Shown: positions 41,556-50,672 of the stretch, one piece after another
Numbering within the stretch: the stretch's first letter is position 1
How the letters are laid out: every line of letters starts with the position of its first letter
Assembly (NCBI RefSeq): GCF_003991425.1
Contig: NZ_CP034346.1
Coordinates: 4,935,501 to 4,999,500, forward strand
DNA length: 64,000 nucleotides
Direction of reading: 5' to 3'
Source of the DNA: Paenibacillus lutimineralis
GTDB lineage: Bacteria > Bacillota > Bacilli > Paenibacillales > Paenibacillaceae
Program-made: the position numbers and the translations under genes
Notes under the pieces: generated by a model
What the model saw: only the letters and a program-made list of their open reading frames with translations
Database searches by the model: none
What the model was told of the DNA's origin: nothing

Positions 41556-43331
41556 CTATGTCTTGCCGCTCTCTCTAGCAGGAATCACGATCTGCACGGT
41601 CGTGCCGATTCCGCGTCCGCTGCCGATTGTAACCCCGTATTCACTACCAAAATGAAGTTGAATTCTACTATGCACATTGCGGATCCCGAAGCCAGTGTTG
41701 AGCCCTTCAATCGGATCGAAAATCTGTCTAATCCGTTCTGCTGACATCCCTACTCCGTTATCGATAATTTTGAATATGATCTGTTTCCCTTCAAGACGGC
41801 CGACGATACGAATATTTAGAGAATCCCCCATCCGGGCATGCTCGAACGCATTCTCTATAAAAGGCTGTAATATCAATTTGATCGTCTCATATTTCCCGAT
41901 GGCCGGATCAATATCATAATCAATTGTAACCTCATCGCCGAATTTCGTCTTCTGGATGCTCATATATGCCTCAGCCTGCTCTAGCTCGCTGCGAACGGGA
42001 ATCAAGGTTCGCCCTTCATTTAAGGACAGTCGGTAGAACTTGGCCAGGTCGAGTACCATTTGCTGCAGCTTGTCGATCTGACCGAACTTGGCCAACCTGC
42101 TGATCGATGACAAGGTATTATACAGAAAATGTGGATTGATCTGCGCCTGCAGCGATTCCAGCTCAGCCTCTTTTTTCTCGATCTGGGTCACATATACTTC
42201 TTCGATCAGATGATTGATATTTTGTCCCATCTCATTCAAGGCCGAAGCAATCTCTGAGAACTCATCCTTCCCGCTGTACCCCATCCGCTTATGCAACTCA
42301 CCTTCGCGATAGGCGTTCAGTACAGAGACGACCTTATTCATCCGAATTGAGAAGTAGCGTGAAATAAACATCCCGGCAAAAGTAAATACGACGAGGCAGA
42401 GGAGACAGATCGCAATGATGAACATCTTCACCCGGGCCGAGTCACGCTCCATGACTGTCATCGGCACGTAAGCGACCAGTTCCCAATTCTGATTACCGAC
42501 ATTGTCCTTAATAACGAGGTAATTATCTTTATCCACTGTGCCGTTTACCTGATCGATCATATCCGGCATTTGGCCGGACAGGTACATAATGTTCCCGTTC
42601 TCATCCCTAATTAAAAGAGCGCCGCCATCTCCAATCTTCGTATAATCTACTGCTTGGAACAGCTCCTGCTTGCGTACGCTGAATCGCATGAATCCGACTT
42701 CCTTTAAGTTTAACGGATTTCTCATGTCAACCAAGCGTCTGAGCAATGAAATTCGGCCCAACTCATAGTCGCGCTCTACCTTCTGCCAGACCATGGTCTG
42801 TCCTATCTTCTCCTCAGGGAAGTTCTGATGCCAGTTCTTGTCCTCTATACGGTCCAGATGATACAAGTTATAGGTCTTAATCCGCTCTAAGAGATCCGGG
42901 TTCTCATTTTCAAAAGAACCATTGTATTTTTCAGGAAGCGTGTCATTGTCAAGAAATATGTACATGGCGATATTGAGTCCCGTCGCATTCAGCGCAATAT
43001 CGAATTTGGGCATGATAATTTTCGTAATCCGCTCATGGTTGTCCCATCCCATCTTATAGCTCCTGAGTTCGTTACTTAACGAGTAATCGTTATACAGCAT
43101 ATTAGAGATGCGTTCCACATCGGACAATTTATATTCAATATTATCTTTGATCTGGGTGATCGTTCCCTGAATATTGCTCCTTGTCTGCTTGCGGATCGAG
43201 TCCTGGTACATCGTATGCGAGAAATAACCGATCGCTATGACCGGAATAATGATAAAGACCATATATGTCAACATTAGCTTATACCCAAAGGGTACAAACT
43301 TCATTTTTCTCTGCAATATAGGGGCTGGCAT
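41556..43331 (-). CDS. YesM-type sensor histidine kinase
   Basis: A 591-residue kinase: transmembrane helices at about 15-37 and 300-325 flank an extracellular dCache-like sensor (about 40-298). HAMP follows (about 325-378), then the His_kinase domain with SLQAQINPHFLYNTL (phosphoacceptor His about 405) and an ATPase domain with DNGVGM. YesM kinases sense carbohydrates or their bound lipoproteins and phosphorylate the cognate AraC-type regulator encoded 10 bases upstream. Start at ATG 43329-43331, GGAGG six bases upstream; a GTG two codons earlier overlaps the site. Confidence 0.92.
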   Translation of the reverse strand: MPAPILQRKMKFVPFGYKLMLTYMVFIIIPVIAIGYFSHTMYQDSIRKQTRSNIQGTITQIKDNIEYKLSDVERISNMLYNDYSLSNELRSYKMGWDNHERITKIIMPKFDIALNATGLNIAMYIFLDNDTLPEKYNGSFENENPDLLERIKTYNLYHLDRIEDKNWHQNFPEEKIGQTMVWQKVERDYELGRISLLRRLVDMRNPLNLKEVGFMRFSVRKQELFQAVDYTKIGDGGALLIRDENGNIMYLSGQMPDMIDQVNGTVDKDNYLVIKDNVGNQNWELVAYVPMTVMERDSARVKMFIIAICLLCLVVFTFAGMFISRYFSIRMNKVVSVLNAYREGELHKRMGYSGKDEFSEIASALNEMGQNINHLIEEVYVTQIEKKEAELESLQAQINPHFLYNTLSSISRLAKFGQIDKLQQMVLDLAKFYRLSLNEGRTLIPVRSELEQAEAYMSIQKTKFGDEVTIDYDIDPAIGKYETIKLILQPFIENAFEHARMGDSLNIRIVGRLEGKQIIFKIIDNGVGMSAERIRQIFDPIEGLNTGFGIRNVHSRIQLHFGSEYGVTIGSGRGIGTTVQIVIPARESGKT

Positions 43332-43346
43332 ACTCACCCTCCGTCA

Positions 43347-44936
43347 TCATTCTCGTTTGCGATACTCGGCCGGTGTCATTCCGAAGGTCTCTCTGAACTG
43401 CTTACTGAAATATGGGATGTAACGGTACCCAACCCGGTCGGCAACCTCGTAAATTTTCAATGTCGGGTCCTTCAACAGCTCGCGTGCCCGTTCCATGCGC
43501 ATCGTGATGAGCACCTCGCTGAAGCTCTTGCCCACCTCTTCCTTAAATAAATACCCTAAATAGTTCGGGGAAAAAGAAAACTGCTGCGCTATATCCTTCA
43601 AGGTGATATTCTCATGCAGCCGTCCCTTGACCATCTTCATAATTTCCCGGATCAGCCTGCTGTTCTTGGACGCTTCCTTCTGGTGAATCATCTCAGAAAT
43701 TTCAAACACGCGCCTGATTAACCAGGAACGAATATCCTCCATCATTTCAAACTCTAGTACAACATCGAGACTATCCAGCTCCATCCCAAGCATCTCGAAC
43801 AAGTCCTCGTCTATGGTATGTAAATATTGATCCAATTTGAAAATGATGTAGGTGGCCAGATTGTAGATCGTGAACTTGGATCGCAATGTCGATGCAGACA
43901 GAAATAAATTATCAATCTCATCGTGAATTCTAACTAGATCATATGTAACCATCGCCTTGAAAAGAGCGTCAAGTCGAATGTCGAGCGTTCTGGCATCCTT
44001 GAGTTCCGGAGCCTTGCGGACATCCTCATACCTAATCAATTGGCCACGCCCGAAGAACATCTTGCCGTCCAGCGCTTCAAGCGCCTGCTTATAGGAGGGA
44101 GACAATCGAAAAATATCTTCTACCTTCCCGCCTAAGCCGATTGTAATGGGTACAGCTATTTCAAAGTTCAGAGCAGAGCGCATTTCTTCCATGCTTCGCT
44201 CTAGCTGCGGGCTATGAAGCACTACCGCCAGCCGATTCCTTGACAATTTGCACCAATGCATTCCTTGATCCTGGATAACCTCTTGCAGCTGCTGCAAACT
44301 CCAATCCGGCAAGCGAGCGATTGATTCTTGTACCTTGTTCCATTCATTCCGGGCAGACTTCAGATTAAGCTCATCGATCTCCAGCACCGCTACAGATAGT
44401 GGCGCTTCAAGGTAATCTAGCCCATAGGCTGAGACCAGCTTCTTCATCTGCTCGTTCGTTCCCAAGACCGGCTCGCCTTCAAGCAAGCGGAATAGCAGAT
44501 CATTCTTAGCCATCGGCTTCAAATGTTGGAACTGCTCCTCGGTCTCCTTGCGACGCTTCTCCTCCCTGAGCTCCTCAATAATGCTCTTTAGCGAGGCGAT
44601 CAATTCATTATCGTCCATAGGCTTGAGTACATAGCTGCAGGCTTTCAGCGACAGAGCTTGCTTCACATAATGAAAATCCTGATAACCGCTTACGAAAATA
44701 ATCCGTATATTCGCGCTCTTCTGGATCGCGATTCTAGCCAGTTCAAGACCGGACATATTCGGCATATTAACATCGGTAACCAGAATATCTATCTCCTGCT
44801 GTTCCAGCACTTCACAAGCGGAAAATCCGTTGCTTACTGCCGCAACGACTTCAAGCCCCAGGTCAGACCAGGGGATAAACTGCTTCATGCCTTCAAGGTC
44901 CAGTATTTCGTCATCAGCCAACAATACTTTATACAT
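43347..44936 (-). CDS. YesN-type response regulator (AraC family)
   Basis: A 529-residue protein: receiver domain with acidic pocket DDE and phosphoacceptor in TDVNMPNMSG (Asp about 54), long linker domain (130-410), and a C-terminal AraC pair of helix-turn-helix motifs (ITLKDIAQQFSFSPNYLGYLFKEEVGKSF and LKIYEVADRVGYRYIPYFSKQFRETFG). It activates its target operon on phosphorylation by the YesM-type kinase. The 21-bp direct repeats at 48868-48899 upstream of the transporter genes are a likely target. Confidence 0.92.
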   Translation of the reverse strand: MYKVLLADDEILDLEGMKQFIPWSDLGLEVVAAVSNGFSACEVLEQQEIDILVTDVNMPNMSGLELARIAIQKSANIRIIFVSGYQDFHYVKQALSLKACSYVLKPMDDNELIASLKSIIEELREEKRRKETEEQFQHLKPMAKNDLLFRLLEGEPVLGTNEQMKKLVSAYGLDYLEAPLSVAVLEIDELNLKSARNEWNKVQESIARLPDWSLQQLQEVIQDQGMHWCKLSRNRLAVVLHSPQLERSMEEMRSALNFEIAVPITIGLGGKVEDIFRLSPSYKQALEALDGKMFFGRGQLIRYEDVRKAPELKDARTLDIRLDALFKAMVTYDLVRIHDEIDNLFLSASTLRSKFTIYNLATYIIFKLDQYLHTIDEDLFEMLGMELDSLDVVLEFEMMEDIRSWLIRRVFEISEMIHQKEASKNSRLIREIMKMVKGRLHENITLKDIAQQFSFSPNYLGYLFKEEVGKSFSEVLITMRMERARELLKDPTLKIYEVADRVGYRYIPYFSKQFRETFGMTPAEYRKRE

Positions 44937-45043
44937 GCTGACTACGCCTCCTGATGATTGGTTGTATATTCCAGTATACTCTGTCCTATTATTCCTGAAT
45001 AGATATCCTTATGTATCTACCCCATAACTTTACAACAAATTAG

Positions 45044-45075
45044 CAAAGAAGGGACCCATAATACGAGTCCCTTCC
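45044..45075 (-). terminator. Intergenic hairpin between binding protein and regulator genes
   Basis: GAAGGGAC / GTCCCTTC stem with an eleven-base loop and a short U-run (UUU) on the minus strand. It may be a partial terminator that lowers expression of the regulator and kinase relative to the transporter. Confidence 0.6.
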
Positions 45076-45085
45076 AGTTTATTAA

Positions 45086-46777
45086 TTAGTTGCCGTTCAT
45101 AAGTGCTTTATTCTCATTCCATTTTTGCACGTAGAAGTCCATCACTTTCTCGAATCCTGCAGCCATCGAATCATCGTGTGCTCTGTCCAGAAGCGCAAGC
45201 GTCTCTTCATCCGACTTCGTATACAAAGTTTGTGCTCTTACTTGCAACCAGATATCCTTTACACGCTGATAGGCAATACCTTCCTCAGTATCCGGCAATG
45301 GCGTCATATTCACGAACTGCGTAGCATCACCCTGAGTCTTCCACGTAATTTGATATTGCCAGTACGTTGCCCAGTTCCGCTCATCTTCGGCTAATGTCGA
45401 TTCGTATTTACCCTTTGTATCATCGGCAAATACGGTGTTACCTACCCACATAACCGGGTCCATATCCTTCTGATACTTCGACAACGGATCTCTTTGCGTT
45501 ACATACTTCTCAGTAAACTTAGGCGTGTATCCGTCTTCCTCATATCCTTGCCAGTACTCACCTTCAAGACCCCAGAATTGAAGCGTTGTACCTTCAGGAC
45601 CGGTCCACCAATCCAGGAATGCAAATACAGCTTCTGGATTTTTTGCACTAGTCGTAATTACGGCTGCGTTCCAGCCTAACTTATTATAAGTCCCCGGATA
45701 AATCTTGTTCTTATCAAGTCCTTCTTTATGAATCGGCCATACCATGAAATAGCCGTCTGTCGGATCTTTCTTTCTCAGTTCTGCGTCAGCCGTCATTGCA
45801 TATACGGTAGGGTTAGCTGATGCATATACAGCTACACGGCCGTTAATCAATTTCTCATCCACCTGGTCACGTGTTTGAGTCATTGCGTCCTGCGTCATCA
45901 AACCTTCGCGGAACAATTTAGCAGCAAACACGACGGATTCACGGAACGGTTCATCCTTATAGATTGACTTCATCTTATCTCCGTCCGGTACAGCGAAGAA
46001 TCTAGTAAAGGTAAAGTTGTCTTCCTTGAATGCAGAGTAAATTTGATCCAGACCATGTCCTTCTTTCGCCAGGTCGGTCTCGAACGGAACTACTTTAGGG
46101 AACTTCTCCTTAACCTGCTTCAAGTAAGCGTACAGATCATCGGTAGTCTCCAGCTTAGGCTCGCCAAGCTCTTTATAGATCTTCTTATTCACTACCCAGC
46201 CTGCATTCCCGTTCGGACGATTTGTATACCAGTTCGGGAATTGATACAGTTTACCATCTGGAGAGCGAAGCATATTAAGAGCTACTGGGTCAAGCCATTT
46301 TTTCAAGTTAGGATATTTATCGATATAATCATCCAGCGGTACAAGCAAGCCAGCTTCACGCAGACGTTCTACGTCCGCACCACGTTCACCCCAAATAATG
46401 TCGGGAAGTTCACCAGAAGCAATCATAGTGTTCAACTTTTGTGCAGCGTTGCCTCCGTTAGGAATCTCGGTAACTGTTACTTTCTTGTTATCCTGCACCC
46501 ACTTGGTTGCAGAAATAGGATCTTCGCCCCACTTCGGCATTGTGTACCAGTCATAGTTACCGTACAAGGTAATGTTCAGCGGCTCCTTGCCCAGTTCATA
46601 AAGAGCTGGTCCTTCGCTCTGAGCATTGTTCTGAGCATTCTGCTCCTGTTTATTCCCCGTATTAGAACTATTAGGTTCTTGCGCGGTGTTACCGCCTTTG
46701 CCGGAACAACCTGCGATTAACGCAACAATCATCAGCACCGACAAGACATTGACGATCAGCCTACTCCTTTTCTTCAT
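45086..46777 (-). CDS. Sugar ABC transporter substrate-binding lipoprotein (LplA-like)
   Basis: A 563-residue lipoprotein: lipobox IAGC at about residues 21-24, Asn/Gln-rich tether, then a large family 1 solute-binding fold (LNITLYGNYDWYTMPKWGEDPISATKWVQ, MIASGELPDIIWGERGAD). This long subtype serves oligosaccharides and works with LplB/LplC permeases, encoded just upstream. Substrate not evident; no glycoside hydrolase lies nearby. Confidence 0.88.
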   Translation of the reverse strand: MKKRSRLIVNVLSVLMIVALIAGCSGKGGNTAQEPNSSNTGNKQEQNAQNNAQSEGPALYELGKEPLNITLYGNYDWYTMPKWGEDPISATKWVQDNKKVTVTEIPNGGNAAQKLNTMIASGELPDIIWGERGADVERLREAGLLVPLDDYIDKYPNLKKWLDPVALNMLRSPDGKLYQFPNWYTNRPNGNAGWVVNKKIYKELGEPKLETTDDLYAYLKQVKEKFPKVVPFETDLAKEGHGLDQIYSAFKEDNFTFTRFFAVPDGDKMKSIYKDEPFRESVVFAAKLFREGLMTQDAMTQTRDQVDEKLINGRVAVYASANPTVYAMTADAELRKKDPTDGYFMVWPIHKEGLDKNKIYPGTYNKLGWNAAVITTSAKNPEAVFAFLDWWTGPEGTTLQFWGLEGEYWQGYEEDGYTPKFTEKYVTQRDPLSKYQKDMDPVMWVGNTVFADDTKGKYESTLAEDERNWATYWQYQITWKTQGDATQFVNMTPLPDTEEGIAYQRVKDIWLQVRAQTLYTKSDEETLALLDRAHDDSMAAGFEKVMDFYVQKWNENKALMNGN

Positions 46778-46892
46778 ACGCTGTTTCTTCCCCTTTCAAA
46801 CACTAATTTTATTTATGTTTAAAGCAAGCGCTCTAAACCCTCTCCAAGGCGATGTTAATTATAACATCTAAATTACTGTTGAATTCCCAAGA

Positions 46893-47786
46893 CTACTCTT
46901 TCAAAGAACCTACCAGAACACCCTTCACGAAGTACTTCTGAACGAACGGATATACACTGATGATTGGAAGAGTCGCAACCATCATTGTAGCCATTGACAA
47001 CGATTTGCTAGTTACAGTCTTGGCCTGTTGCATACGAGCAAGTGAGGCGGAATCTAAATTCGCTGCTGTTTCACTTACGATATTAGATAGCAGAATCTGC
47101 CTTAGAATTGTCTGAATCGGATATAGATTCTGATCCGATATATAGATCCCGGCCAAGAACCATTCATTCCAGTGTGCAACAGCTGTGAACAGTGCCAGCG
47201 TCGCGATAACTGGGCCAGACAAAGGAAGTACAATGCGGAATAAAGTACCCCAGTTGCCGCAGCCGTCAATTTTGGCCGACTCCTCAAGACCGTTAGGCAG
47301 GCCGTTGAAGAAGGTTCGGAAGATGATCATATTCCAGACCCCTATCAATCCAGGAATGATATATACCCAGAAAGAGTTCATTAAGCCGAGGTTGCGAATC
47401 AGCATGAAAGTAGGAATCAATCCGCCCCCGAAGTACATCGTAATAATACACATAACCATATAGTATTTACGGCCCATAAGCTCGCGCTTCGACATACCGT
47501 AAGCGAATATTGCGGTGCATAGAATCGATGTGATAGTGCCGATAATTGTACGTAGCACTGAGATTACAAACCCGCTCATCAACCGTTCGTCTTTGAACAC
47601 AAATTTATAGTTCTCAAATGTGAATACTCTAGGCCAGATAGTAAGTCCACCCTTGGAGGTATCCAGCCCCTGGTTGAACGAAATGGCCAGGGCATTCAAG
47701 AATGGATATAACGTTGTTATTGCGAACAAGATCAAAAATGTATAGATGCATATGACCATGATGCGGTCCCCAAGGCTATCGCGCAT
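46893..47786 (-). CDS. Carbohydrate ABC transporter permease (LplC/YtcP-like)
   Basis: A 297-residue protein with six helices and the EAA loop (NGLPNGLEESAKIDGCGNWGTLFRIVLPLSGPVIA) that contacts the ATPase. It is the second permease of the importer; the ATPase is not encoded here, as is usual for this family, which shares MsmX-type ATPases. GAGGAA site before the ATG. Confidence 0.92.
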   Translation of the reverse strand: MRDSLGDRIMVICIYTFLILFAITTLYPFLNALAISFNQGLDTSKGGLTIWPRVFTFENYKFVFKDERLMSGFVISVLRTIIGTITSILCTAIFAYGMSKRELMGRKYYMVMCIITMYFGGGLIPTFMLIRNLGLMNSFWVYIIPGLIGVWNMIIFRTFFNGLPNGLEESAKIDGCGNWGTLFRIVLPLSGPVIATLALFTAVAHWNEWFLAGIYISDQNLYPIQTILRQILLSNIVSETAANLDSASLARMQQAKTVTSKSLSMATMMVATLPIISVYPFVQKYFVKGVLVGSLKE

Positions 47787-47816
47787 GTCCCAATTCCTCC
47801 TCTGTTCGTGTGCCTT

Positions 47817-48779
47817 TTACCATAAGCTGTTGCCGCTCTTTCTGGCCACAAAGTTCGCTATTGTGAGCAAGCCGACGCTAACCACTGCCTTAAACACGCC
47901 TACAGCAGTCGCATAAGAATAACGGTAATTGGTAATACCGACTCGAACGACATAAGTATCCAGCACATCAGATACATCGCGAATTGCCGGATCAGCAGCC
48001 AGGATCAAAATATCTTCAAAACCTGCGCTAACCAAATTGCCGATAGCCAGAATCATAAAGATCGAGACGACTGGCATTATCGAAGGAAGTGTGATCATAT
48101 AGATCTGCTTGAAACGGCTCGCACCATCGATTGACGCTGCTTCATAAGTGTGGGGATCTACCCCTGCAATCGCAGCCAGATATACAATGGAACCGAAGCC
48201 AATTTCTTTCCACACATTCGTCGTTACGAGAATTCCCCAGAAATATTCTGGCAACGACAAGAAGGTAATCGGCTTGTCGATTAAATTCAGCTTCTCCAGC
48301 AGCATATTTATGCTGCCCCCATCCACCGCAAGCATGGTAGTAACCAAGCCGCCAAGAATTACCCAGGACATAAAGTGCGGTAAATAGGTGATCGTCTGTA
48401 CAACGCGCTTGAACGCCATCTTTCTAACTTCGTTCAGTATCAGCGCCAGGAAGATCGGTGCCGGAAATCCTATTAAGAACTTCAGCAAGCTGATCACGAT
48501 CGTATTGCGCATGACCGTTCCAAATTCAGGTGAATTAAAGAAATAAATAAAATGCTTCATCCCTACCCAAGGGCTGCTCGAAAAGCTATGTCCGATCTTG
48601 TAATCCTGAAAAGCAATCATAATCCCATACATCGGAATATAACTAAAAATAAAGATTAAGATTAAAGCGGGTATGACCATAAGCTGCAAATCAAGCTGCC
48701 TGTAAAACCGGACAAGCCCCGCCTTAAACTTTCCCTTTGGCTCAGAATTGATCGTCTGCTTCATGGAAAGCTGTGCCAT
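47817..48779 (-). CDS. Sugar ABC transporter permease (LplB/YteP-like)
   Basis: A 320-residue protein with six helices and an EAA loop (HTYEAASIDGASRFKQIYMITLPSIMPVV). First gene of the transport operon, followed 30 bases later by the second permease. Upstream lie a cre-like site (48831-48845) and direct repeats that fit AraC-type activation, so it is likely sugar-induced and glucose-repressed. Confidence 0.92.
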   Translation of the reverse strand: MAQLSMKQTINSEPKGKFKAGLVRFYRQLDLQLMVIPALILIFIFSYIPMYGIMIAFQDYKIGHSFSSSPWVGMKHFIYFFNSPEFGTVMRNTIVISLLKFLIGFPAPIFLALILNEVRKMAFKRVVQTITYLPHFMSWVILGGLVTTMLAVDGGSINMLLEKLNLIDKPITFLSLPEYFWGILVTTNVWKEIGFGSIVYLAAIAGVDPHTYEAASIDGASRFKQIYMITLPSIMPVVSIFMILAIGNLVSAGFEDILILAADPAIRDVSDVLDTYVVRVGITNYRYSYATAVGVFKAVVSVGLLTIANFVARKSGNSLW

Positions 48780-48830
48780 GACTAGTTCCTCCCCATATCA
48801 TTCTTTGTCTACATTTATTGTAGATAATGA

Positions 48831-48845
48831 TGAAACCGTTTACTA
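48831..48845 (-). promoter_or_regulatory. cre-like CcpA site upstream of the sugar importer
   Basis: On the minus strand TAGTAAACGGTTTCA matches the cre consensus WTGNAARCGNWWWCA at all but one position. It lies about 52 bases before the permease start, near a -10-like TACAAT. Confidence 0.6.
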
Positions 48846-48853
48846 CCTGACCA

Positions 48854-48899
48854 ATCAACGAAATGTGATACTTATCAACAAGAAAATAATACTTATCAA
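48854..48899 (-). promoter_or_regulatory. Direct repeats with 21-bp period, candidate activator site
   Basis: ATACTTATCAA occurs at 48868-48878 and 48889-48899, exactly 21 bp apart; a third partial copy (ATCAA, 48854-48858) continues at 20 bp. Two-turn spacing and place upstream of the promoter fit a dimeric AraC-type regulator such as the YesN-like protein at 43347-44936. Confidence 0.55.
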
Positions 48900-48950
48900 T
48901 GAGCCCGTAACAGAGACCCCTAGCATCCCGATTTGTGAGGAACATACGAT

Positions 48951-49022
48951 AAAAAAATAGCCTTATCATCACTCAGGTGATGAAAGGCTGCCCTTCTATA
49001 ATTAAATATAAGAACGTGTAAA
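48951..49022 (-). promoter_or_regulatory. Promoter immediately followed by a terminator-like hairpin
   Basis: Minus-strand TTTACA (49017-49022), 16-bp spacer, TATAGA (48995-49000). The expected start at about 48988 coincides with a hairpin AGCCTT..CATCAC / GTGATG..AAGGCT (48959-48989) followed by U7 (48951-48957). A transcript would be only about 40 nt unless it reads through toward the permease gene. Confidence 0.5.
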
Positions 49023-49070
49023 CAGATGGAAAATGTCGAAAATATATGCTTTTACCACGTGTTATATCAC

Positions 49071-49099
49071 TTTCGACGGATCGCAATTTATTGTATGAT
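49071..49099 (+). promoter_or_regulatory. Candidate promoter of the amino-acid permease
   Basis: TTTCGA (49071-49076), 17-bp spacer, TATGAT (49094-49099), about 46 bases before the TTG start. Confidence 0.45.
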
Positions 49100-49144
49100 G
49101 GGACTCGATATATTTTTTCATCACATCACCTGGGAGGACTCTCA

Positions 49145-50512
49145 TTGAACAACACAAATAACGAAGAACCATCATCCTTGCAGAAGAAGCTGCTTCCGCG
49201 CCATATTAGCTTCATGGCCATGGGCGGTGTAATCGGCACAGGTATATTTAAAGGGAGCGCCGAGACGGTTGGTATCGCGGGTCCGGGGGTGATCTTCTCT
49301 TATATCTTCGCGGGGCTATTGCTCCTCGTCGTGATGAGCGCGATCGCTGAAATGGCAACGATTTATAAAGGGAAAAATATGAAGGAATTCATCCGCGAAG
49401 CATTCGGAGAACGCTTTTCCTTTGTCATAGGCTGGTTGTATTGCTTCATGTGGCTGTCGGTCTGCGTAATTGAGATCATCGCAGCCGGAAGCTTCCTGCA
49501 ATACTGGATGCCGGAGGTTCCTCTCTGGCTGTTGAGCCTGGCCTGCGCAGCGTTCATTATCATCATTAATACGATGAGTGTTGGCGGCTATGGGGAATTC
49601 GAATTTTGGCTTGCTGGAATCAAGATTGCCATGATTATTGTCTTTATCGTGCTTGGAGTATGCATTCTGTTCGGCATCATCCCTGGCACGAACTCGCCGA
49701 TGCTGCATAACTTCACTGGTAATGGCGGCTTCTTCCCTAATGGCTGGACAGCCATCTTCTCTGCACTCCTGGTCGTCATGTTCTCTTACGGCGGTTCAGA
49801 ACTGATCGGGTTAACGCTGTCGGAGACGCAGGATGCTGAGAAGGTACTGCCTCGTGTCGTAAAAAGCTTCATCTTAAGAGTTATTTTGTTCTATACGCTG
49901 CCAATTCTTATCATTTGCGGATTAGTTCCGTGGAATAGTCTGAATGAGCATACAAGTCCATTCGTACAGGTACTGACTTCTGCTGGATTGCAAGGTGCGG
50001 CCCACCTTATTAATTTCATTCTCATTACCGCAGTATTGTCCGCAGCAAATTCCGGAATTTATGGAGCAACGCGGATGCTGCATTCGATGGCCAAGGATGG
50101 AGAAGCTCCTGCTGCACTCGGCCGCCTGTCCAAGAAAGGCGTTCCAATCAACAGTCTCAAGCTGAGCGGAATCGTACTAATTGCTGGCTCCATGATCGCC
50201 TATCTTACGCAGGAAGGGCTGTTTAGACTACTGATGGCCGTACCGGGCTTTGTCGTGATTCTGGTATGGATCAGCATCTGTATGGCTCAGTTCAAACTGA
50301 GAAGAACCTATCCGCATGAACCTGGCTTCAAGGTATGGGGATATCCCTATATCACTCTGATCACCATTTTCTGTCTGTCCTTGATCGCGCTCATGTTCAT
50401 ATTCGATGCCCAAAATCGTATCAGCATCGGGGTATGCCTGGGAGTACTATTCATTCTGATCATCTATTCCTTCCTGAAGTTCAGAACCAGCAACAAAAGG
50501 ACAAGCAGTTAA
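49145..50512 (+). CDS. Amino-acid permease (APC family)
   Basis: A 455-residue protein with twelve predicted helices and the APC beginning LLPRHISFMAMGGVIGTGIFKGSAETV, with a later FSYGGSELIGLTLSET in helix 6. Such proteins are proton-coupled amino-acid importers (GABA/proline/Lys group); substrate not evident. Start: the TTG at 49145 has GGGAGG seven bases upstream; the frame to 49046 includes the promoter region and was rejected. Confidence 0.88.
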   Translation: MNNTNNEEPSSLQKKLLPRHISFMAMGGVIGTGIFKGSAETVGIAGPGVIFSYIFAGLLLLVVMSAIAEMATIYKGKNMKEFIREAFGERFSFVIGWLYCFMWLSVCVIEIIAAGSFLQYWMPEVPLWLLSLACAAFIIIINTMSVGGYGEFEFWLAGIKIAMIIVFIVLGVCILFGIIPGTNSPMLHNFTGNGGFFPNGWTAIFSALLVVMFSYGGSELIGLTLSETQDAEKVLPRVVKSFILRVILFYTLPILIICGLVPWNSLNEHTSPFVQVLTSAGLQGAAHLINFILITAVLSAANSGIYGATRMLHSMAKDGEAPAALGRLSKKGVPINSLKLSGIVLIAGSMIAYLTQEGLFRLLMAVPGFVVILVWISICMAQFKLRRTYPHEPGFKVWGYPYITLITIFCLSLIALMFIFDAQNRISIGVCLGVLFILIIYSFLKFRTSNKRTSS

Positions 50513-50616
50513 AGAAGTGGCAATCTCAGCTCCATTACTTCGATCAGTTTTCTTATCAAAGGGGGACTTTTAAGACAACCTCTATAAGAATGGAAGCATT
50601 TTAAATCTTTTCTCCT

Positions 50617-50646
50617 TTGGAACTCCCGGACTAAAAATGTTACAAT
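50617..50646 (+). promoter_or_regulatory. Promoter of the membrane hydrolase gene
   Basis: TTGGAA (50617-50622), 18-bp spacer, TACAAT (50641-50646). Confidence 0.55.
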
Positions 50647-50672
50647 AATGTCATCTAAGGACGGGAGAAAAT

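Noticed and set aside
46043..46720. 225-codon plus-strand frame opposite the sugar-binding protein
   Set aside because: Antisense shadow within a clear gene with normal codon structure; no promoter or ribosome site.
46800..46860. Second cre-like site before the sugar-binding protein gene (AGAGCGCTTGCTTT)
   Set aside because: Too many mismatches to the consensus at fixed positions; the site at 48831-48845 is far better.
48742..48972. 76-codon minus-strand frame upstream of the permease
   Set aside because: Overlaps the operator and cre region and the permease start out of frame; no ribosome site.
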